DNA of 64,000 nt, taken from assembly GCA_014642895.1 (NCBI GenBank), contig BMJD01000011.1, forward strand, positions 1-64,000, written 5' to 3'. This DNA is from Lentibacillus populi. Its GTDB lineage: Bacteria > Bacillota > Bacilli > Bacillales > Amphibacillaceae. Position 1 is the stretch's first letter. Every line of letters starts with the position of its first letter. Below are positions 8,226 to 16,815 of this stretch, piece by piece. A program made the translations under genes and the position numbers. The notes under the pieces were generated by a model. It was not told where the DNA came from and made no database searches. It saw only the letters and a list, made by a program, of their open reading frames with translations.

Positions 8226-10148
8226 ATGGTGGACAACCGGTGGATTAATACAACTATCGATACGAATCTGTTTCTGCAGTTACAAGATTTAACGGCAGTA
8301 TTATCCGGAAATGCGGATTTTACCTTTGAATACACGTATGGGTCATCAATCGATATCATTGATCATAAAGTGACTGGCAGCAGCCTTTGGGATATGGATA
8401 AACGGGACATCAAGGAATCTGGCTATAAGACGGATATATTTTTGCGAACAGAAGGGACATTGCATCACACCCATGTCCCTTCTTTAAAAGCGTATTTGCA
8501 AGATATGGATGAATCGAAGTTGTTAAAATTCGCCATCCAGCTCGTCACATTATTGGAGGATATTAGGCTAGAGGAAATGATAAAAAGGGAACGACCTGGG
8601 ACGAAACGGGACTTTGCCATCCGTACCAAGTATCTCAAACACTATTTTGCGACACAATTAGCGACAAACGTGACAAGAAGCTATGCCCTTGATGAACTAT
8701 TCTGCCTCATTTATTTATTATTACAAGCAAATGAGCCCGATCCAGCTTTTCCTCAGGCAAACACAGCCCAGCTTGATCGTCTGGAAAGCCTGAAACCGCT
8801 CCTATTTGCAAGCTTTGAAGCGAAAACGACCGCCGATATTACCGAAATCGCCTATAATATAGCATTTTCACTAACAGATCAGAACAAAGACATGGTCAAT
8901 GACTATTTTACGTTTCCGATTTCTCATATAGAGCACTTGACACAGAACACGTTGTTTGATGAATTAACCCGGACAGACGAGCTGGCGAACCAGAACACGG
9001 AAGAAGTGGATGAAGAAAACAACAAGTATTTCGATCAGCCCTTCTCCACGTGGCATCGGGAAAACCAAAATAGTGACCGGAAGCAAAATTTTCTCCAATT
9101 CGAACTGGAGGTTGGCACGAAGACAAACATCCGGGGCGGTGCAGCACGCGAAACCGAGGATGCTGATCAAGCGATGGGCAGTGTTCAGGGTGCTTCCGGA
9201 AATAGTAAACGTAACGACTATTCCGAATTAGAATCACTAGAAAAACAGGAGGATAAGCGGTCGGGAAATGAATCCAGTGACCGTATTTATGGTGAGGAAA
9301 ACAAACATGCCGTCGCAATCGAAAAAAATGCAGGAACGTCATCTAACGCTGATCTGGATTTATATCGACAATACGTCCAAGAGATTGAGCCGTTCAAACG
9401 GAAGCTCGCGGCTACCATTGAAAAAACAATCGAACACAAAAAGAATGCTCCGAGAAAGGATTTGGTTATTGGCCGGCTTTCCAAGAAATTGTTGCCGCTT
9501 GTTATCGACGAAAATCCGCGCGTGTTTTATAAGAAAAGTCAGGAATCAAGTGACATGGACGCTGTATTCACCCTGCTTGTTGACTGTTCCGCATCAATGC
9601 ACAATAAAATGAATGAAACGAAACGAGGGATTGTCCTATTTCATGAAGTATTAAACCAATTAAAAATTCCTCACGCCATTGTCGGTTTTTGGGAGGATGC
9701 CAATAAGGTGAAGGAAAATTACCAGCCGAATTTTTTTCACCGAATCCATTCCTATGACGATTCTTTCTACAAAAACGACGGAGCAAGGATCATGCAACTC
9801 GAACCGGAGGAAGACAATCGGGACGGCTTCAGCATCCGTGTCATGACGAAGGAATTAGCCGCTAGAAGAGAAAAGAACAAGTTCCTGCTCATCTTTTCCG
9901 ACGGTGAGCCGGCAGCTTCGGGATATGATCAGAATGGCATTGTCGATACGAATGTTGCGGTTGTGGAAGCACGTAAAAAAGGCATTGAAGTTATCGGTAT
10001 GTTTCTTGCAGATGGCGTGATTGACGAGCATGAAGATGCCACGATGCAGAATATTTACGGGAAAGAACGCTTGATGATCCCGAGTGTTGCCGAGCTGCCG
10101 GAGTTGTTTGCACCGTTGTTGAAGCGACTATTGTTGAAGGTAATTTAA
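8226..10148 (+). CDS. VWA-domain protein (YojO/NorD/CobT-like), partner of MoxR ATPase
   Basis: 640 residues. The C-terminal about 190 residues form a von Willebrand A domain with a complete MIDAS: DCSASMHNKM (DxSxS), a Thr region near MNETKRG, and IFSDGEPAASGYD. The middle (about 260-370) is acidic and low-complexity, as in NorD and CobT. The N-terminal 250 residues are helical and unassigned. It forms an operon with the AAA gene upstream (SD AAAGGAGC, eight bases to the ATG). The client is not evident: no nitric-oxide reductase, Rubisco or cobaltochelatase gene lies nearby. Confidence 0.85.
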   Translation: MVDNRWINTTIDTNLFLQLQDLTAVLSGNADFTFEYTYGSSIDIIDHKVTGSSLWDMDKRDIKESGYKTDIFLRTEGTLHHTHVPSLKAYLQDMDESKLLKFAIQLVTLLEDIRLEEMIKRERPGTKRDFAIRTKYLKHYFATQLATNVTRSYALDELFCLIYLLLQANEPDPAFPQANTAQLDRLESLKPLLFASFEAKTTADITEIAYNIAFSLTDQNKDMVNDYFTFPISHIEHLTQNTLFDELTRTDELANQNTEEVDEENNKYFDQPFSTWHRENQNSDRKQNFLQFELEVGTKTNIRGGAARETEDADQAMGSVQGASGNSKRNDYSELESLEKQEDKRSGNESSDRIYGEENKHAVAIEKNAGTSSNADLDLYRQYVQEIEPFKRKLAATIEKTIEHKKNAPRKDLVIGRLSKKLLPLVIDENPRVFYKKSQESSDMDAVFTLLVDCSASMHNKMNETKRGIVLFHEVLNQLKIPHAIVGFWEDANKVKENYQPNFFHRIHSYDDSFYKNDGARIMQLEPEEDNRDGFSIRVMTKELAARREKNKFLLIFSDGEPAASGYDQNGIVDTNVAVVEARKKGIEVIGMFLADGVIDEHEDATMQNIYGKERLMIPSVAELPELFAPLLKRLLLKVI

Positions 10149-10153
10149 GAGAA

Positions 10154-10189
10154 CAGTCCCTTCCGCTCCGTTATAGCGCCATGGGACTG
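10154..10189. other. inverted repeat after the VWA gene, weak terminator candidate
   Basis: CAGTCCC (10154-10160) pairs with GGGACTG (10183-10189) six bases beyond the VWA stop. There is no T-run on either side, so termination is doubtful. Confidence 0.25.
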
Positions 10190-10214
10190 GTCCCGACTTA
10201 AAAACGTTCTATAT

Positions 10215-10514
10215 TTATTGATTAACCTCGTCCTCTTCACGAAAATATTCAAAAATAGGTTGAAGATTACTAACCGCTTCTTCCTCAATACTACCTATAT
10301 TTACGATTGAATAATCCAATAATGTTATCAGCGATTTTAGTTTCCTTTGCATTATTCCTTCTTTAAGCATGAAAGACGCAGCATCCGAATGAACCTGCAT
10401 TTTGTCAACTAATTCTTTTAAGAACTCCAACGCACCATATGCTATTTCTGTTTCTGACTTAATTTTAATCAATTGACTGTCCAATTCAAACGCAAGTTCC
10501 CGATACCTTTTCAT
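10215..10514 (-). CDS. small helical protein, unknown function, Xre-linked
   Basis: A 99-residue acidic, mostly helical protein (MKRYRELAFELDSQLIKIK..., SNLQPIFEYFREEDEVN) without membrane segments or recognisable motifs; heptad-like spacing suggests a coiled coil. SD GAGGAG lies eight bases before the ATG. It is divergent from the Xre gene. A consensus promoter for it at 10679-10707 has its -35 box inside a palindrome that also occurs in its leader, so it is very probably the target of the neighbouring repressor. No family is recognised. Confidence 0.6.
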   Translation of the reverse strand: MKRYRELAFELDSQLIKIKSETEIAYGALEFLKELVDKMQVHSDAASFMLKEGIMQRKLKSLITLLDYSIVNIGSIEEEAVSNLQPIFEYFREEDEVNQ

Positions 10515-10576
10515 TATTTACCCGCTCCTCTTTTATACCCCTTTGATACTTGCAAACCTGGCACCTTAGTAATCCA

Positions 10577-10606
10577 GCATAACGGTTGATTAATCAACCG
10601 TTATGC
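10577..10606. promoter_or_regulatory. 30-bp perfect palindrome, predicted Xre operator 1
   Basis: A perfect 15+15 palindrome whose core is CGGTTGATTAATCAACCG, in the leader of the leftward gene. The core recurs at 10693-10710 with two changes in the centre. No T-run follows on either strand, which argues against a terminator. Confidence 0.6.
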
Positions 10607-10641
10607 AAAAAAATAGATGCGTGAACAGTAGCAGCTTTTAG

Positions 10642-10660
10642 TTATTTCACTTCTCCTCCC
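10642..10660 (-). other. strong SD followed by a two-codon frame (GTG AAA TAA)
   Basis: On the minus strand, GGGAGGAG (10660-10653) is followed by GTG AAA TAA (10650-10642), in the leader RNA between the leftward promoter and the gene at 10514. It may be a minimal leader peptide or the scar of a lost gene. Confidence 0.25.
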
Positions 10661-10678
10661 TATTTATTTGTTAACTAT

Positions 10679-10707
10679 AGTATAGAATTTTTCGGTTGAT
10701 TTGTCAA
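10679..10707 (-). promoter_or_regulatory. sigma-A promoter for the leftward small gene
   Basis: On the minus strand TTGACA (10707-10702), a 17-base spacer and TATACT (10684-10679). The -35 box is part of the palindrome at 10693-10710, so a bound repressor would block RNA polymerase. The leader to the ATG at 10514 is about 160 bases long. Confidence 0.65.
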
Positions 10708-10710
10708 CCG
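10693..10710. promoter_or_regulatory. palindrome CGGTTGA-N4-TCAACCG, predicted Xre operator 2
   Basis: An 18-bp palindrome with the same 7-bp half-sites as the site at 10577. It overlaps the -35 box of the leftward promoter and lies 76 bp before the Xre start, so one protein could control both directions. Confidence 0.6.
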
Positions 10711-10785
10711 ATTTTATAGAATTGTTTGCTCAACTTACCATTATAAAGTAAACTTAGTATATAAATTCAAAAAAGAGGTTTTCAA

Positions 10786-11181
10786 ATGGACTTTGGAACA
10801 TATATTAAGGAAATTAGGAAAAGTAAAAATGTTTCATTAAGGGAAGCTGCGAGACGTTCGGGGATATCCCATCCCTATTTGTCACAAATTGAGACAGGAA
10901 AAAACACGAAACCTACTCCTACTATTATTAAAAAACTTGCCTATGGATTGAACGTTCCATATATGCAATTAATGGATAAGGCCGGTTATACTGATTATAC
11001 CTATGATACTATTGCGGAAACGTTAGATGCAGATAATCACTTAGATAAAAGTCAAGATTTATATGTTTTATTAAATAGGGAAGATGATTTGTATTACAGA
11101 AATTATTTACTAACCGATGACGATAAAAGCTTTTTGATTAACATTTTGGAGAGAACAGTTCCCAATAAAAAGTCAAATTGA
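10786..11181 (+). CDS. Xre family helix-turn-helix regulator
   Basis: A 131-residue protein with an N-terminal HTH_3 domain (about residues 5-62): GTYIKEIRKSKNVSLREAA, then SGISHPYLSQIETGK as turn and recognition helix and PTPTIIKKLAYGLNV. The rest is acidic and probably a dimerisation or signal region. SD AAGAGG precedes the ATG. It is divergent from the small gene at 10215, and two shared palindromes lie between them, so it most likely represses both promoters. The arrangement recalls phage or integrative-element control regions, but no phage genes accompany it. Confidence 0.85.
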   Translation: MDFGTYIKEIRKSKNVSLREAARRSGISHPYLSQIETGKNTKPTPTIIKKLAYGLNVPYMQLMDKAGYTDYTYDTIAETLDADNHLDKSQDLYVLLNREDDLYYRNYLLTDDDKSFLINILERTVPNKKSN

Positions 11182-11217
11182 AGAAGTAAAAAAGTAGCTT
11201 AAAATATATGTGAGCGG

Positions 11218-11788
11218 ACTTTGTTTTACTGGTCCAAATTATATACGGCAGGATTTAAGAAAAGCAAGGATTATCAGGAATTAAGCCGGACAATTGCCAT
11301 AAACCTCTTAGGATTTAATGTTGATACCGCAGCTGACTTTCATTTTTGTTATCAACTTCTAAACAAAAAAACAAAAAACGTTTGACGGATAAATTGGAAA
11401 TCCACTTTATCGAAACATTAGAATTCATGGATTTCATAAAGAATATAGACCTTCATAACCCGCTGCACCGATGGCTGATCTTTCTAAAAGTTGATAACAA
11501 TTTGCTTTTGAAGGTGGTAATTTCAATGGATAAAAACATTACCGAAGCAGAAGAAAAGCTTAGCGCTCTAAACCTCGATAAAGAACTCAAGAAAGCGTGT
11601 GGTGTCAGGGAAAAAGAGATAAACGACGAAATAACCCGTATGCGCGGCGCTAGAGATGAAGGGAAGATAGAAGGAAAAAGAGAAATAATTGAAGCAATGA
11701 GAAAAAACGGCATCACAGACGAGATATAATCAAAATGACCGGGCTTAGCCCACATGAATTAAAATTAATAAGCAAAAGAGATTTATGA
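11218..11788 (+). pseudogene. Rpn family nuclease/putative transposase, frameshifted
   Basis: Three frames must be joined. The first (11218-11370) gives FYWSKLYTAGFKKSKDYQEL followed by TIAINLLGFNV. The second (to about 11720) gives LTDKLEIHFIETLEF, then a helical part ending EGKIEGKREIIEAMRKNGIT. The third adds IIKMTGLSPHELKLISK to a TGA at 11786. This is the standard order of Rpn/PD-(D/E)XK transposase-like proteins (ALYYWSKLYT..., LTDxLEIHFIEL..., KGxxEGK..., ITGLSxxEI), but the N-terminal nuclease core is missing and two frameshifts are present. It ends just before a terminator. Confidence 0.75.
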
Positions 11789-11804
11789 ACATCCTGATAT
11801 TTAT

Positions 11805-11850
11805 AAAAATCCTTCACACCGGACACGCATCCCGTATGAGGATTTTTCTT
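11805..11850 (+). terminator. terminator-like hairpin
   Basis: AAAAATCCTT...AGGATTTTT with an inner ACCGG/CCCGT part, followed by CTTTT. A very similar hairpin with the same inner sequence occurs at 13421, so this may be a dispersed terminator-like repeat. Confidence 0.55.
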
Positions 11851-12040
11851 TTAAACAAAACTACAATAGCGAGGTGTTACAAGTAGCTCAGCTCACTATA
11901 TCAATAAACTAGTAAATATCCCAGGGTTCATGTCTATAATATTTCATTTGCTAGTGATCAATGAATTGTTTATTTTCAGGTCGCACCAACCCAACCGGTT
12001 CACCATCGTATCACAACAAACTTGTATATGGAAAAATGAA

Positions 12041-13288
12041 TCAACAGAACGAATCATTTTTGCGTGGATTTTTAAGTCCGAAAATTTTCCGGAAATATAA
12101 ACCGAAATAGGATCCTGCGAGTGCCATCACCATCCAAACCCAGCCATGCAGACTGAATGAGGCAATCCCGCTAAAATAGGCACCAATGTTACAGCCAAAT
12201 GCCAGTCTTGCACCGTAACCCATCAGAAGACCGCCGATAATCGACGAAGTAGCTACACCAGGTTTGATTTTTCCCGGCTTGAAATTGCCCTGGAAAGCAG
12301 CGGCAATAAAGGCACCAAGGATAATTCCAAAGTTCAATACACTTGTAGAATCGGCAAGTACGGTTTGCTGAAGTGCCTGTGTATTGTCTTGCCAATACGA
12401 CCAGCCTGCGACATCGACACCGAAAAATTGCAGGAATTTGGATCCCCAAAGGACGAAAGCAGACGTAACGCCCCAAGGTGTCCCTCTTACAGTAAGCACC
12501 AGTGCATTAAGTACAGCGAGAACAACACCCGCGGTTACTAGCGGCCATGCACCGCGCCATAATTTTTTGACTCCTGCTGTTGTAGCGAGCGGCTTCATTT
12601 GTGGCGGTTTTCTCTTATTAGCAATTTTTACTGTAACACCATAAATACCAAAGAAAATAAGCAGTTGCACCAGCAATCCGCCAAAATAGCCCAAGCCAGT
12701 TGATTCAGCTAAAGAAAGTGGTGGCAGTGATGGCAGGTCAAGCCAAAAACCAAGGTGATATGCCCCAATGACAGATCCGGCAATAAAGCTAATCAACGTG
12801 AGTACCATGGAAGACTTTCCGCCACCCAAATTATATAATGTTCCGGATGCACAGCCATTTCCCATTTGCATACCGATGCCAAATAGGAAAGAACCAACAA
12901 TGATACTAACTCCGACTGGCGAAATATTTCCTGTTGGCGTTTCTCCGGTAAAACTGAAACCAGTACTTAAGATAATGGCAAATAATATAGATGCTACGGC
13001 AAGCATGATCATGTGGGCTTGCAATCCTTGCACATTACCCACTGAGACCAATCGTCTAAAGGCTGAAGTGAAACCAAAACGTGCATGCAGTAATGTAACC
13101 CCCAAAGCGATGCCTAGCAAATATAAAACTCCTTGTACGGCGCCCGAACTAATAACAATCATTGCTAATAATATAATGGCCGCGATCGAACCAATCCATA
13201 CAAATGGCCGTTGAATCGGGTCAAGATTTGTTACGATCGTTGTTGGCTGTTTTTTCTCATAATGTAAAGCGTGTGCTTCTTGTGCCAT
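12041..13288 (-). CDS. YeeE/YedE (TsuA-like) sulfur-compound transporter
   Basis: 415 residues with about ten membrane helices in two related halves. Each half carries the family's conserved cysteine motif: GNGCASGTLYNLGGG in the first and FGCNIGAYFSGIASFSLHGWVW in the second. In the thiosulfate importer TsuA such cysteines line the path for thiosulfate. Length matches the two-repeat form. SD GGAGG precedes the ATG. No TusA/SirA-like partner gene is adjacent, which is unusual for the family. A weak hairpin around 12033-12062 overlaps the stop codon. Confidence 0.85.
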   Translation of the reverse strand: MAQEAHALHYEKKQPTTIVTNLDPIQRPFVWIGSIAAIILLAMIVISSGAVQGVLYLLGIALGVTLLHARFGFTSAFRRLVSVGNVQGLQAHMIMLAVASILFAIILSTGFSFTGETPTGNISPVGVSIIVGSFLFGIGMQMGNGCASGTLYNLGGGKSSMVLTLISFIAGSVIGAYHLGFWLDLPSLPPLSLAESTGLGYFGGLLVQLLIFFGIYGVTVKIANKRKPPQMKPLATTAGVKKLWRGAWPLVTAGVVLAVLNALVLTVRGTPWGVTSAFVLWGSKFLQFFGVDVAGWSYWQDNTQALQQTVLADSTSVLNFGIILGAFIAAAFQGNFKPGKIKPGVATSSIIGGLLMGYGARLAFGCNIGAYFSGIASFSLHGWVWMVMALAGSYFGLYFRKIFGLKNPRKNDSFC

Positions 13289-13420
13289 CCCAATTCCTCC
13301 AATTCTGATAAAATTACTTGTATTTAATAGTAACGATTATTGTAATACATTTTTGCGGGATTGTAAATAGTCAGTCCCTACCCCCGTTATATTCATGAAC
13401 GCTCCTTCCACCTCATCCAT

Positions 13421-13468
13421 AAAAAATCCTCCATACCGGGCACGTTACCCGTATATGGAGGTTTTCTC
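13421..13468 (-). terminator. terminator after the Lnr-like ABC operon
   Basis: AATCCTCCATA/TATGGAGG stem with an inner CGGGCACGTTACCCG hairpin. On the minus strand it is followed by TTTTTT, directly after the stop of the last permease; on the plus strand a weaker T-rich run allows two-way use. Confidence 0.7.
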
Positions 13469-13470
13469 TT

Positions 13471-14613
13471 TTAAATAAAACTCTTCGTGCTATTATTGCG
13501 GCTAAATTTATATATAGCGATGAGAAAAAATGCAGCTGCAAAAGCGAATAAAATTAAAATGTTTAAATACAAACTGCCAAAGCTGCTCCCTTCCTGCAGT
13601 TTCGTCAACGTATCCAACGTCCAGCGCTGCGGCAGAAACTCGGATATTTTCTGAACCGATTCCGGCATGACTTCTACCGGCCAAAAACAACCCGACAACA
13701 TGACAGTCGGCATGATAATCAAATTAGTTAGGGCATTTGCTGCACCCCGGCTATTGGAGAACGCTACAATAACCAACGACACTCCAACCGAGATCAGCGA
13801 AAATATCGCCATCACCAGTAACGCCTTCCAAAGGGAAATATTTAAATCAATATGAAAGACATAGGACAGAAAAGCAAGCGTAATAACGACTTGAACGAGC
13901 ATGACCATCATATTGACAAGTACATTGGAAAAAATATATTTTCGTGCCGAAATTGGTGTGGACAATAATCGAAAGTATGTGCGATTTGCCTTTTCCGCCA
14001 AAATAATTTCTGATAGGTTAGCGGCTGATATCATCATGATCATGATCAAAAAACCAAGGGCAGACAATGTCATCGATTTGCTGGTAGATGAATCCTCAAG
14101 CGCAGTCGTATTCAACTGAAAGTCCGTTTGCTTATAATCATGATACAAGCTGCTAAATGTATCCAGTTCCCCTTCAGCTGCCTTGCTAAGCGCAGTCAGG
14201 TTATCGATATACTGATACAAATATGATTTGACAAAACCTGTAACACTTTCCCCTTTAATCGATGTCAGGTCAAGTGAATCTGGTTCTCCAGTTAACACAC
14301 TTTCGGAATAGCCTTGTTCAAAGGTAATAACACTGTCAACCTTTCCCGATATCACATGTTCCTTTACATCTTCCTCCTGTATTTCCTTCACCCTGATATT
14401 GTCTAGTCCTTTTAAAAAGGAAATCGTCTCCATAGAAATTTGCTTATTATCATGATTGACCACACCAAGGGTCAATTCACTCCCTTGATCTCCGTTAGCA
14501 AGTAGCGCAATAAAGATGCCTACAAGTGGTGTGACCAAATATAATAAAATATTTCCCTTTTTTCGGAATGTGGTCCGTAATGTTTTACGCATTAACCATA
14601 AAATATCTCCCAT
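13471..14613 (-). CDS. ABC-2 type permease (LnrN-like)
   Basis: 380 residues: one N-terminal membrane helix (about 20-38), a large extracellular domain to about residue 180, then five to six helices, the usual ABC-2 exporter layout (YhgE/DrrB/LnrN group). The motif LSEIILAEKANRTYFRLLST precedes the helices and PTVMLSGCFWPVEVMP is the typical loop near the fifth. It begins one base after the stop of the other permease, so translation is coupled. With the ATPase and two-component genes upstream it matches the B. subtilis linearmycin-resistance order yfiJKLMN (lnrJKLMN). Substrate is probably a membrane-active compound. Confidence 0.8.
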   Translation of the reverse strand: MGDILWLMRKTLRTTFRKKGNILLYLVTPLVGIFIALLANGDQGSELTLGVVNHDNKQISMETISFLKGLDNIRVKEIQEEDVKEHVISGKVDSVITFEQGYSESVLTGEPDSLDLTSIKGESVTGFVKSYLYQYIDNLTALSKAAEGELDTFSSLYHDYKQTDFQLNTTALEDSSTSKSMTLSALGFLIMIMMISAANLSEIILAEKANRTYFRLLSTPISARKYIFSNVLVNMMVMLVQVVITLAFLSYVFHIDLNISLWKALLVMAIFSLISVGVSLVIVAFSNSRGAANALTNLIIMPTVMLSGCFWPVEVMPESVQKISEFLPQRWTLDTLTKLQEGSSFGSLYLNILILFAFAAAFFLIAIYKFSRNNSTKSFI

Positions 14614-15732
14614 TTATATTCCCTCCCCCCGTCGAAATGATGCCGTCGAAATCAGTAAAAATAGGAAGGCAAGCCCAATATTCATGACGATCGCTGGCAT
14701 TATGAAAGATGAATCATTTGCATAAACGAGATTGAAAACAGCTTTATTTTCCAATGTCAGCGGAGACAGGCTGCTGATAACTTTTAATATACCTTCTGGA
14801 TTCTCAATTGGAAAATAGGCCCCTCCAAAAAGCGATGCCAACTGGACGACAATCAAGACCACCATTGTTGGCGCTGCAGGCGTTTTGATTAAAAAAGAAA
14901 CCCCAACTCCAAAGCTAACGGCAAAAATGATTTCTGTCAGCAGTACGAGAAATACCAAGCCCAAATGCTCTCCCCAATTGGCATGAAACACAAGCTTACT
15001 AAAGGCGACCACCAACATAATACAAGCCATATTAATGACAATACTGCCCATTACTTTGCCAATAAAAATGTCCCGTTTATGAATTGGTGCCACGATTAAT
15101 CGGCTCGCAGTTTTACGCGAACGTTCATGGGCAATCAGTTGACTTCCCGACATGGCCGCATACAATGCAATCATCGTTGTCATTACAATCGCATAATAAT
15201 CCATCGAACCAGGTTGTTTTTTCGGTACGAGTGCATGATCATCGATGTAATCATGTTTGACTGCATTCGAAAATACGATCTCAGCCTTTTCAGGAGCCAC
15301 CTTGGTAATCTCAGACACCAGATTGTACCGGTCCACAAAAGAAGCAAGTGCCCCCTGTAAAATACTTCCTTCTATACTACTTTGATCATTCACAAATAGA
15401 TGAAATCCCGACTGATCGACAGAAACGTACCCATCCACTTTTCCTTGCTCCACCTGTTCTTTACCGTTCATACCATCCGAGAGCGGTTTAAAATGAATCC
15501 CTGATTGTTCCACTTCCTCTGTAAATGCCTTAAACGGTTCAGAAAGGCTGTCATTCGTATTCTCATACAACACATCCATATCATCAATCGAAATATCTTC
15601 GTTGAATGCTCCCGTCAATGCCGTACCAAGCACAAGCATGAGTACAATGGGGAAAGCAAGCATAAATACCAGTGTCCGAATGTCACGAAATTCATGTTTG
15701 ATTTCCTTCCAGGCTATTTGCAGCATGTTCAT
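14614..15732 (-). CDS. ABC-2 type permease (LnrM-like)
   Basis: 372 residues with the same topology as the next gene: helix at about 20-38, extracellular domain (FNEDISIDDMDVLYENTND onward), then helices from about residue 185. The pre-helix motif LIAHERSRKTASRLIVAPI and the loop SLFGGAYFPIENPEG are typical of ABC-2 exporters. It starts 17 bases after the ATPase stop and abuts the second permease, so the two probably form a heterodimeric channel. No export function beyond the Lnr analogy can be claimed. Confidence 0.8.
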   Translation of the reverse strand: MNMLQIAWKEIKHEFRDIRTLVFMLAFPIVLMLVLGTALTGAFNEDISIDDMDVLYENTNDSLSEPFKAFTEEVEQSGIHFKPLSDGMNGKEQVEQGKVDGYVSVDQSGFHLFVNDQSSIEGSILQGALASFVDRYNLVSEITKVAPEKAEIVFSNAVKHDYIDDHALVPKKQPGSMDYYAIVMTTMIALYAAMSGSQLIAHERSRKTASRLIVAPIHKRDIFIGKVMGSIVINMACIMLVVAFSKLVFHANWGEHLGLVFLVLLTEIIFAVSFGVGVSFLIKTPAAPTMVVLIVVQLASLFGGAYFPIENPEGILKVISSLSPLTLENKAVFNLVYANDSSFIMPAIVMNIGLAFLFLLISTASFRRGEGI

Positions 15733-15749
15733 CGTATTTGCCCCCTTCG

Positions 15750-16688
15750 TTACGAATCCCGTAAATTTCTGCCGGTCAACGTTAAAAATACCGTTTCCAA
15801 ATTTGGTTCCTTTTCATCGAGTGACCGGATTTCTAATTGATTACGGATAAAATAGTCAATGATTTGATTTAAGTTGTTCACGCCTAACTCTGTATGAATT
15901 TGTACCGTATTTTCATCCACTTTTACGTCTGTCACCCCTTGGATCTTATAAATAGTATCCACGTCAATCGCTTCTTGCGACTTTACCTCGATAAAGATAA
16001 GTTTGGAATCTGTAATGAGCGATTTTAGTTGCTCCTTCGTTCCTTCTGCTATAATTTTTCCATGATCGATAATCGCAATCCTACTGCATATTTCCTCAAC
16101 TTCTTCCATGTAGTGACTCGTATAAATGATCGTGCATCCCATTTCATTCAGCTTGTGGACCGACTGCAATATATATTTTCTCGATTGCGGATCAATCCCG
16201 ACAGTTGGTTCATCCATAATAATCAATTTCGGCTGATGGGCAATGGCACAGGCGATATTTAACCGACGCTTCATCCCGCCGGAAAATGTTTTGGGATAAC
16301 TTTTCTGCTTTTCGGTTAGACCGACAAATTCCAACGCTTCTACCGTCCGATCGTGCAACTCACCACCGCGCAAGCCATACAAACCAGCGAAAAATTTCAC
16401 ATTTTCATAGGCGGTTAAATCCTCATAAATTGCTATTTCCTGAGGTATCAGTCCGATATGCCGCTTGACAAACTCGCTATCTTTGCTCGTTTCTTTCCCC
16501 AGAATCATGATTGATCCTTTGTTTTTGCGCAAAAGGCCGGTGATCATATTGATCGTCGTACTCTTACCAGCTCCATTCGACCCCAGAAAACCAAATATCT
16601 CTCCCTCCGCAATCGCTAGTGACATGTCATCAACAGCGATAAAATCATCAAATTTTTTCGTCAGATCTTGTATTTCTAAAATATTCAT
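15750..16688 (-). CDS. ABC transporter ATP-binding protein (LnrL-like)
   Basis: 312 residues from the ATG at 16688, which has AGAGGTG upstream; longer frames lack a site. Walker A is GSNGAGKST, the Q-loop region LIPQEIAIYEDLT, the signature FSGGMKRRLNIACAIAH, Walker B LIIMDEPTVGID, and the switch His lies in IIYTSHYMEE. The DrrA-type C-terminal extension (residues 220-312) is present. It powers the two permeases downstream. A terminator at 16758 separates it from the kinase, so full expression may need its own promoter or read-through. Confidence 0.85.
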   Translation of the reverse strand: MNILEIQDLTKKFDDFIAVDDMSLAIAEGEIFGFLGSNGAGKSTTINMITGLLRKNKGSIMILGKETSKDSEFVKRHIGLIPQEIAIYEDLTAYENVKFFAGLYGLRGGELHDRTVEALEFVGLTEKQKSYPKTFSGGMKRRLNIACAIAHQPKLIIMDEPTVGIDPQSRKYILQSVHKLNEMGCTIIYTSHYMEEVEEICSRIAIIDHGKIIAEGTKEQLKSLITDSKLIFIEVKSQEAIDVDTIYKIQGVTDVKVDENTVQIHTELGVNNLNQIIDYFIRNQLEIRSLDEKEPNLETVFLTLTGRNLRDS

Positions 16689-16757
16689 CTCTTCACCTCT
16701 CCGATTGGTGTCAGTTGTCAATAAGACTGCACTTGCTTTTTTATTGATGCTTTAATT

Positions 16758-16794
16758 ATAAAAAAAAGAACGCACTGGCATAAGTGCATTCTTT
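16758..16794 (-). terminator. terminator between kinase and ABC genes
   Basis: Stem AGAATGCAC / GTGCGTTCT (minus strand, 16792-16784 and 16775-16767) followed by seven T and TATAAT. The TATAAT could double as a -10 box for the ABC genes (possible -35 TTATGC inside the hairpin). Confidence 0.65.
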
Positions 16795-16815
16795 CATGAC
16801 TTGATATGAAGTTTT

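Noticed and set aside
10577-10606. Terminator
   Set aside because: The perfect palindrome has an A-run on the plus strand and no T-run after it on either transcript; the same half-sites recur at a promoter, so an operator is more likely.
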